The position numbers and the translations under genes were made by a program. Shown here one piece after another: positions 29,582-34,492 of a stretch of 34,492 nucleotides of DNA (positions are counted from its first letter, which is position 1; every line of letters starts with the position of its first letter). The notes beneath the pieces were generated by a model that was not told the origin of the DNA, searched no databases, and worked only from the letters and a program-made list of their open reading frames with translations. Source of the stretch: Acidimicrobiia bacterium (GTDB lineage Bacteria; Actinomycetota; Acidimicrobiia; Spongiisociales; UBA11373); contig JAFGCH010000027.1 in assembly GCA_016932695.1 (NCBI GenBank), forward strand, positions 1-34,492. Reading direction: 5' to 3'.

Positions 29582-31031
29582 CGCGCAAAACCTCGAGCAG
29601 CGGCCAAGGGGCGATGCCGAAGACCAGGGTGGCCGCGGCCGCCACCGCCAGCACGAACCGGGCGCCCCAGCCCACCGCCGGGCTCGCGGGAAGGCTCGCC
29701 CCCTCCTCCGGGCTCGCGAGGTACATGGCCACGATCACCCGCAGGTAGAAGAACAGGCCGGCCACCGTGGCCAGCACCGCCACGATCACCAGCCACAGAT
29801 AGCCGGCGTCGATGGCCGCCCGGAACACGGCCACCTTGCCGGCGAAGCCGGCGGTCAGCGGGATCCCCGCCATGGCGAGCAGCATCAGGGTCATGGCCGC
29901 GGCCAGCCAGGGAGCGCGCCGGCCCAGCCCGGCCCAATGCGCCAGGGGTGATCGCCCGGCCCGGTCCCCCGACACCGCCGCGGCAACGGTGAAGGCACCG
30001 AGCACCTGCACCGCGTAGGTGGCCAGGTAGAACCACATGTCGCCCACGCCGCCCCGTCCTGCCACCAGGGCGGTGAGGATGAACCCGGCGTGGGCCACCG
30101 ACGAGTAGGCCAGCAGGCGCTTGACGTCGTCCTGCACGATGGCCAAGAGCGTGCCGACGACCACCGAGGCCGCGGCCAGCACGGCGACCGCCGGCACCCA
30201 ATCGTCCGCCCGGGCTCCCAGCACGGCGGTGAGCACCCGGGCCAGGGCGGCGAAGCCCGCCACCTTGGCGGCGGCGGCCAGGAAGCCGGTGACCCCGCCC
30301 GGGGCCCCCTGGTAGACATCGGGAGCCCAGACGTGGAAAGGAGCGGCCGACACTTTGAAGGCCAGGCCCACCAGCAGGAGGGCCAGGCCGGCGAGCAGCA
30401 CCCCGGGGCGGAAGATGACGGTCCCGGCCAGGTAGTCGGCGATGCCGCCGTCGCCGTAGAAGGTGGTGCTGCCGGTGGCGGCGAAGACCAGCGCCACCCC
30501 GTAGAGGAACACCGCCGAGGCGAAGGCGCCGAGCAGGAAGTACTTCAAGGAGGCCTCGTCGGCGTCCACCCGCTCGCGGGTGAAGCCGGCCAGCACGTAG
30601 AGGCTGAGGGAGAAGACCTCGAGGCCGATGAACAGCATGATGAAGTCGGCCGCAGCGGCCATCAGGTGGGCCCCGGCGGCCGCCAGCAGCACCAGGGCGA
30701 TGAACTCCGCCCCGCGCCGCCCCTGAGAAGCGGCCAGGCGCCAGGCCGACATGAGCCCCAGCCCGGCCAGAGGGAACACCAGAAGGCCGGCCAGGGCGGC
30801 GAAGCCGTCCACTGCGATCATGCCGTTCCAGAAGGTCCCGGTATCGGCCCCACGGTGGGCCACCCACTGCCAGGCCGATAGCGCCGTCCCCGCGGCCAGG
30901 CCCGCCCCGGCCACCACGGCCCAGGCCCACGCCCGAGGCTTGAAAGTCACTTCGACCAGCAGCAGCAGCACCACCGCCGCCGCCAGGGCGATCTCGGGGG
31001 CCACCGACAAGAAGGTCAGCGAGCCGTTCAC
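29565..31031 (-). CDS. nuoN: Complex I membrane subunit N (second set)
   Basis: A second NuoN, 488 residues, with about 14 membrane helices. Family segments are FIGLEVFSLSLYVLAG (Glu), SLKYFLLGAFASAVFLYG, FKVSAAPFHVWAPDVYQGAP (Lys) and LLAYSSVAHAGFIL. It differs markedly in sequence from the first NuoN (6143-7615), so the two are old paralogues rather than a recent duplication. The GTG at 31031 overlaps the stop of the second nuoM as GTGA. The bactofilin-like gene follows with overlap. Confidence 0.94.
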   Translation of the reverse strand: MNGSLTFLSVAPEIALAAAVVLLLLVEVTFKPRAWAWAVVAGAGLAAGTALSAWQWVAHRGADTGTFWNGMIAVDGFAALAGLLVFPLAGLGLMSAWRLAASQGRRGAEFIALVLLAAAGAHLMAAAADFIMLFIGLEVFSLSLYVLAGFTRERVDADEASLKYFLLGAFASAVFLYGVALVFAATGSTTFYGDGGIADYLAGTVIFRPGVLLAGLALLLVGLAFKVSAAPFHVWAPDVYQGAPGGVTGFLAAAAKVAGFAALARVLTAVLGARADDWVPAVAVLAAASVVVGTLLAIVQDDVKRLLAYSSVAHAGFILTALVAGRGGVGDMWFYLATYAVQVLGAFTVAAAVSGDRAGRSPLAHWAGLGRRAPWLAAAMTLMLLAMAGIPLTAGFAGKVAVFRAAIDAGYLWLVIVAVLATVAGLFFYLRVIVAMYLASPEEGASLPASPAVGWGARFVLAVAAAATLVFGIAPWPLLEVLRDALPL

Positions 31032-32596
31032 GGCCGCGCCTCCGCCTCGGGCAGATCGGCTTCGATGCCGAACTGGGGCACTTGGTAGTCGGTGGTCATC
31101 TCGATGCGATCCAGGATGCCCTGCACCGCCGGCTCCACCCGGTCGAGGGCCGGCTTGGGGAAGATGCCCAGGAAGAGCACCAGGGCCACGATGGGCGCCA
31201 GCAGGGCCACCTCACGGAAGCCCAGGTCGGCCAGGCCCCGGTTGGCCTCCACGGTGATCGGCCCGGTGAACATGCGCTGGTAGGCCCACAACAGGTACAC
31301 CGCCGCCAGCACCACCCCCAGCGAGGCGGCAACGGCGTAGCCGGGCAGCGACAGGTACGAGCCCAGCAGCACCAGGAACTCCCCCACGAACCCGTTCAAC
31401 GGGGGTAGGCCGATGGAAGCCAGCGAGACGAAGAGGAACGCCCCGGCGAACAGCGGCATCACCGTGGCCAACCCCCCGTAGTCGGCGATCTGGCGGGTAT
31501 GGCGCCGCTCGTAGATCATGCCGACCAGGAGGAAGAGCGCCCCGGTGGTGAGGCCGTGGTTCACCATCTGGATGACCCCACCCTGCAGGCCCTGGGAGGT
31601 GAGGGCGAAGATGCCGAGGACCACGAAGCCCAGGTGGCTGACCGAGGAGTAGGCCACTAGGCGCTTGATGTCCTTCTGCACGGTGGCCACCACCGCCCCG
31701 TAGATGATGCCGATCACCGCCAGCACCGCCAGCAGGGGCACCAGGTCCACCGTCGCCTCGGGGAAGAGGGTCAGGTTGAAGCGGATCAGGCCGTAGGCCC
31801 CCATCTTCAGCAGCACCCCGGCCAGGATGACCGACCCGGCGGTGGGCGCCTCCACGTGGGCGTCGGGGAGCCAGGTGTGCAGGGGGAACACCGGCACCTT
31901 GATGCCGAAAGAGAGGGCAAAAGCCCCGAACAGCCAGAACTGGGCGGCCCGGCCCAGGTCGACGCCCAACAGCTCGACGAAGTCGAAGGTGGGACGCCCC
32001 AGCTGGTCGCCGGCGGTGAGCGCCAGAGCCAGGATGCCGGCCAGCATCAAGGCGGAGCCGAGGGCGGTGAACAGGAAGAACTTCAAAGCGGCATAGATCC
32101 GTCGCTCCCCGCCCCAGATCCCGATGATGAAGTACATCGGGACCAGCATCACCTCCCAGAAGGCGAAGAACACCAGGAGGTCGAGGGCGACGAACACCCC
32201 CAGGATCCCCGCCTCCAGGAACAGCATCGAAGCGAAATAGCCCCTGACCCGCGTGGTTATGGAGGTGCTGGCCAAGAGCGCAATGGGGAAGAGGAAGGCG
32301 GTGAGCAGCACCATGAGCAGGGAGATCCCATCCACCCCCAGGTGGTAGGAGACCCCCCACGGCTCGTACCAGATGACCTGCTCCTCGAACTGGAACCCGG
32401 CGACGCCGGTCTCGAAGGAAGCCAGCAGCCAGCAGGCCGCTCCCAGGGTGATCAGGCTCAGCGCCAAAGCCACCGGCAGCACCAACTCGCCCCGGCGCCG
32501 CGGCAGGGCCAGCACCATCAACCCGCCGACGGCGGGGAGGAGCACGATGACCGAGAGGATGGGAAAGTCCATGGCAGCGCGGAGAGGGGCGTCCAT
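31028..32596 (-). CDS. nuoM: Complex I membrane subunit M (second set)
   Basis: A second NuoM, 522 residues. Conserved stretches are FFAFWEVMLVPMYFIIGIWGGERRIYAALKFFLFTALGSA (Glu), FGIKVPVFPLHTWLPDAHVEAPTAGSV (Lys) and LVAYSSVSHLGFVVLGIFAL. It lacks the insertion found in the first NuoM and is closer to canonical NADH-type NuoM. A Pro/Glu tail follows the last helix. ATG 32596 has GGAGG seven bases upstream and directly abuts the nuoL TAG stop. Confidence 0.95.
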   Translation of the reverse strand: MDAPLRAAMDFPILSVIVLLPAVGGLMVLALPRRRGELVLPVALALSLITLGAACWLLASFETGVAGFQFEEQVIWYEPWGVSYHLGVDGISLLMVLLTAFLFPIALLASTSITTRVRGYFASMLFLEAGILGVFVALDLLVFFAFWEVMLVPMYFIIGIWGGERRIYAALKFFLFTALGSALMLAGILALALTAGDQLGRPTFDFVELLGVDLGRAAQFWLFGAFALSFGIKVPVFPLHTWLPDAHVEAPTAGSVILAGVLLKMGAYGLIRFNLTLFPEATVDLVPLLAVLAVIGIIYGAVVATVQKDIKRLVAYSSVSHLGFVVLGIFALTSQGLQGGVIQMVNHGLTTGALFLLVGMIYERRHTRQIADYGGLATVMPLFAGAFLFVSLASIGLPPLNGFVGEFLVLLGSYLSLPGYAVAASLGVVLAAVYLLWAYQRMFTGPITVEANRGLADLGFREVALLAPIVALVLFLGIFPKPALDRVEPAVQGILDRIEMTTDYQVPQFGIEADLPEAEARP

Positions 32597-34477
32597 CTAG
32601 AACCCTCCTCGCGACAGGAACCAGGCGAGCAGGGCCACCGCCCCCAGCACGATGCCCAGGCCGTACTGGCGCACGAAGCCGGTCTGCAGGGGCCGCAGGC
32701 GCTCCCCCACGGTGCGCACCAGCACCCCCAGTCCGTTGACGAGGCCGTCGACTCCCTTCTGGTCGACGGCCTCGTCGGTGAAGCGGGCGACGGCCTGGCC
32801 CCCGGCGGCGAACACCCGGGCATAGGCCTCGTCCACCCCGTAGCCCCGCCGCAGTAGCTCCCATGTCGGGCCCTCCTCGGCGGGCCGCCGAGCCCGCAGG
32901 TAGGCCCCCGCGGCCAGCAGGATCCCCGCCGCCGCCGCGGCTACCGACAGTGCGGCCAGCACCCATTGGGTTGCCCCCGAGGGGAGGTGGGCCAGGTCGA
33001 GCCCCTCGAACGCCGGCTCCAGGAAGTGCTCCAAGCCCGGGCGCCAGGGGGTGTTGACCACGCCTCCGGCGAGGGCGAGGACGGCCAGGGCGCCCAGGGC
33101 CACCGTCATCACCTTCGGGGCCTCGTGAGGATGGGCTCCCTCGGCCCAGCGGCGCTCCCCGAACAGCGCCAGGAAGATGAGCCGGCTCATGTAGAAGGCG
33201 GTGAGCAGGGCGGTGAGCAGGCCCACCGCCCAGACGGCCCGCCAGGCGCCGCCCCGGGCGAACAGGGTGGCCAGGATCTCGTCCTTGGACCAGAAGCCGG
33301 CCAGCGGCGGGATGCCGGAGATTGCCAGCCAGGCCACCACCATGGTGACGGTGGTGACGGGCAGCCGGCGCCAAAGACCGCCCATGCGCCGCAGGTCCTG
33401 CTCCCCCGCCAGGGCGTGAATCACCGCCCCGGCCCCCAGGAACAGCAAGGCCTTGAAGAAGGCATGGGTGGTGAGGTGGAACATGCCCGCTACGTAGGCC
33501 CCCGCCCCCACCCCGGCGAACATGTAGCCCAGCTGGCTGATGGTGGAGTAGGCCAGCACCCGCTTGATGTCGTACTGGGCCACGGCGATGCTGGCGGCGT
33601 ACAGGGCGGTGCCGATGCCCACCGCGGCTACCACCGCCGCCGAGACCGGGGCCAGGTCGAACAGGACGCCGGTGCGCGCCACCATGAACACCCCGGCGGT
33701 GACCATGGTGGCGGCGTGGATCAGCGCCGAGACCGGGGTAGGGCCCTCCATGGCATCGGGCAGCCAGACGTACAGGGGGAACTGCGCCGACTTGCCCGCA
33801 GCCCCCATCAGCAGGAGCAGGGTGATGGCGGTGGCCATTCCGGTCGACAGTTCGCCCGCTGCCCGGCCCAGCACCTCTTCGTAGCTCAGCGACCCGAAGG
33901 CGGCGAACACCAGCATCAGGGCCACCAGGAAGCCGGCGTCGCCCACCCGGTTGACCACGAAAGCCTTCTTGCCGGCGGCGGCGGCGACGGGCTTCTCGAA
34001 CCAGAAGGAGATGAGCAGATACGAGCACAGGCCCACCAGCTCCCAGCCGACGAAGAGCAGGGCGAAGCCGTCGGCCAGCACCAGAATCAGCATGGAAGCC
34101 ACAAACAGGTTCATGTAGGCGAAGAAGCGCCCGAAGCCGGGGTCGGCCTTCATGTAGCCGATCGAGTAGAGGTGGATGAGGGCCCCCACCCCGGTGACCA
34201 CCAGTGCCATCAGGGCCGAGAGGGGATCCCACAGCAGCCCTGCCCGCACTCCGAGGGGGGCCAGCCAGTCGAACCAAGGGATGTGGGTGGCGTGGGCCCC
34301 GCCGGCGAGGAAGTCCCCACCGGCCACCGCGGCCAGCACGAAGGCGGCGCCCACGGTCAGGGTGCCCAACACCCCGGCGGCGGGCTCGCCCAGGCGGCGG
34401 CCGAAGGCGAGCAGCAGGGCGCTCCCTCCCAGAGGCAGGAGGATGAGCAGGGAGACCATGACCTCGCCCGCTTCCAT
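32597..34477 (-). CDS. nuoL: Complex I membrane subunit L (second set)
   Basis: A second NuoL, 626 residues, close to the standard length. It shows GWELVGLCSYLLISFWFEKP (Glu), GKSAQFPLYVWLPDAMEGPTPVSALIHAATMVTAGVF (Lys), TTHAFFKALLFLGAGAVIHA and a long C-terminal region with an extended helix and terminal anchor. ATG 34477 follows an upstream in-frame stop (TAG at 34481-34483) by only 3 bp, so it continues a larger nuo operon outside the window. Confidence 0.95.
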   Translation of the reverse strand: MEAGEVMVSLLILLPLGGSALLLAFGRRLGEPAAGVLGTLTVGAAFVLAAVAGGDFLAGGAHATHIPWFDWLAPLGVRAGLLWDPLSALMALVVTGVGALIHLYSIGYMKADPGFGRFFAYMNLFVASMLILVLADGFALLFVGWELVGLCSYLLISFWFEKPVAAAAGKKAFVVNRVGDAGFLVALMLVFAAFGSLSYEEVLGRAAGELSTGMATAITLLLLMGAAGKSAQFPLYVWLPDAMEGPTPVSALIHAATMVTAGVFMVARTGVLFDLAPVSAAVVAAVGIGTALYAASIAVAQYDIKRVLAYSTISQLGYMFAGVGAGAYVAGMFHLTTHAFFKALLFLGAGAVIHALAGEQDLRRMGGLWRRLPVTTVTMVVAWLAISGIPPLAGFWSKDEILATLFARGGAWRAVWAVGLLTALLTAFYMSRLIFLALFGERRWAEGAHPHEAPKVMTVALGALAVLALAGGVVNTPWRPGLEHFLEPAFEGLDLAHLPSGATQWVLAALSVAAAAAGILLAAGAYLRARRPAEEGPTWELLRRGYGVDEAYARVFAAGGQAVARFTDEAVDQKGVDGLVNGLGVLVRTVGERLRPLQTGFVRQYGLGIVLGAVALLAWFLSRGGF

Positions 34478-34480
34478 CGC

Positions 34481-34492
34481 CTATCCCTTCAG
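34481..34492 (-). CDS. Last codons of an upstream gene, possibly a second nuoK
   Basis: The final 12 bases on the minus strand can be read as Leu-Lys-Gly-stop, ending 3 bp before the second nuoL. Gene order in complex I operons puts nuoK just before nuoL, and a short LKG-like ending fits NuoK. Three codons cannot prove it. Confidence 0.3.
   Translation of the reverse strand: MKG

Overview
The window is a high-GC, gene-dense stretch of a bacterial chromosome that looks actinobacterial. GTG starts are frequent, start/stop overlaps are tight, the solute-binding lipoprotein has an Asp- and Thr-rich linker after its lipobox, and a tRNA-Tyr/Thr/Met cluster runs into tuf. An Acidimicrobiia-like lineage is my best guess, but no rRNA or other marker here fixes the taxon. 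There are no transposases, integrases, CRISPR arrays or phage genes.

Layout, left to right. (1) 1-435, minus strand: tRNA-Tyr, tRNA-Thr and tRNA-Met, then the 5' end of tuf (EF-Tu). (2) 568-4848, minus: the membrane metalloprotease HtpX and a large secreted subtilase with a PA insertion. (3) 5078-16367, minus: one twelve-gene complex I operon, nuoA-B-C-D-H-I-J-K-L-M-N, followed by an NDUFAF7/MidA-family methyltransferase. It lacks nuoE, nuoF and nuoG, so it encodes the 11-subunit core without the NADH-oxidising module. (4) 16510-19466, minus: a secreted seven-repeat SBBP/DNRLRE protein, a small YkoF-like thiamine-binding protein and a SAM methyltransferase. (5) 19600-24061, plus, the only plus-strand genes: an alkaline-phosphatase-superfamily hydrolase and a trehalose synthase-maltokinase fusion. 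(6) 24071-28219, minus: a small membrane protein and an AglEFG-type alpha-glucoside ABC transporter without its ATPase. (7) 28415-34492, minus: a membrane-anchored bactofilin-like protein preceded by a second nuoL-M-N set, the tail of another complex I cluster that continues past the window.

How the genes may work together. The transporter and the trehalose synthase fusion form a plausible alpha-glucoside uptake and trehalose module. The two nuo clusters imply two distinct proton-pumping complex I machines, or a hybrid. The first, with a Trp at the usual quinone-site Tyr of NuoD and no EFG, probably accepts electrons from something other than NADH. The co-operonic methyltransferase could modify NuoD, whose target arginine is conserved.

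The points most worth a second look are the degenerate catalytic loop in the maltokinase half, the NDUFAF7-like gene inside the nuo operon, the NuoD Tyr-to-Trp change in an EFG-less complex, the duplicated LMN antiporter set, and a recurrent TANNNT box 6-7 nt before starts that lack Shine-Dalgarno sequences, which suggests leaderless mRNAs.
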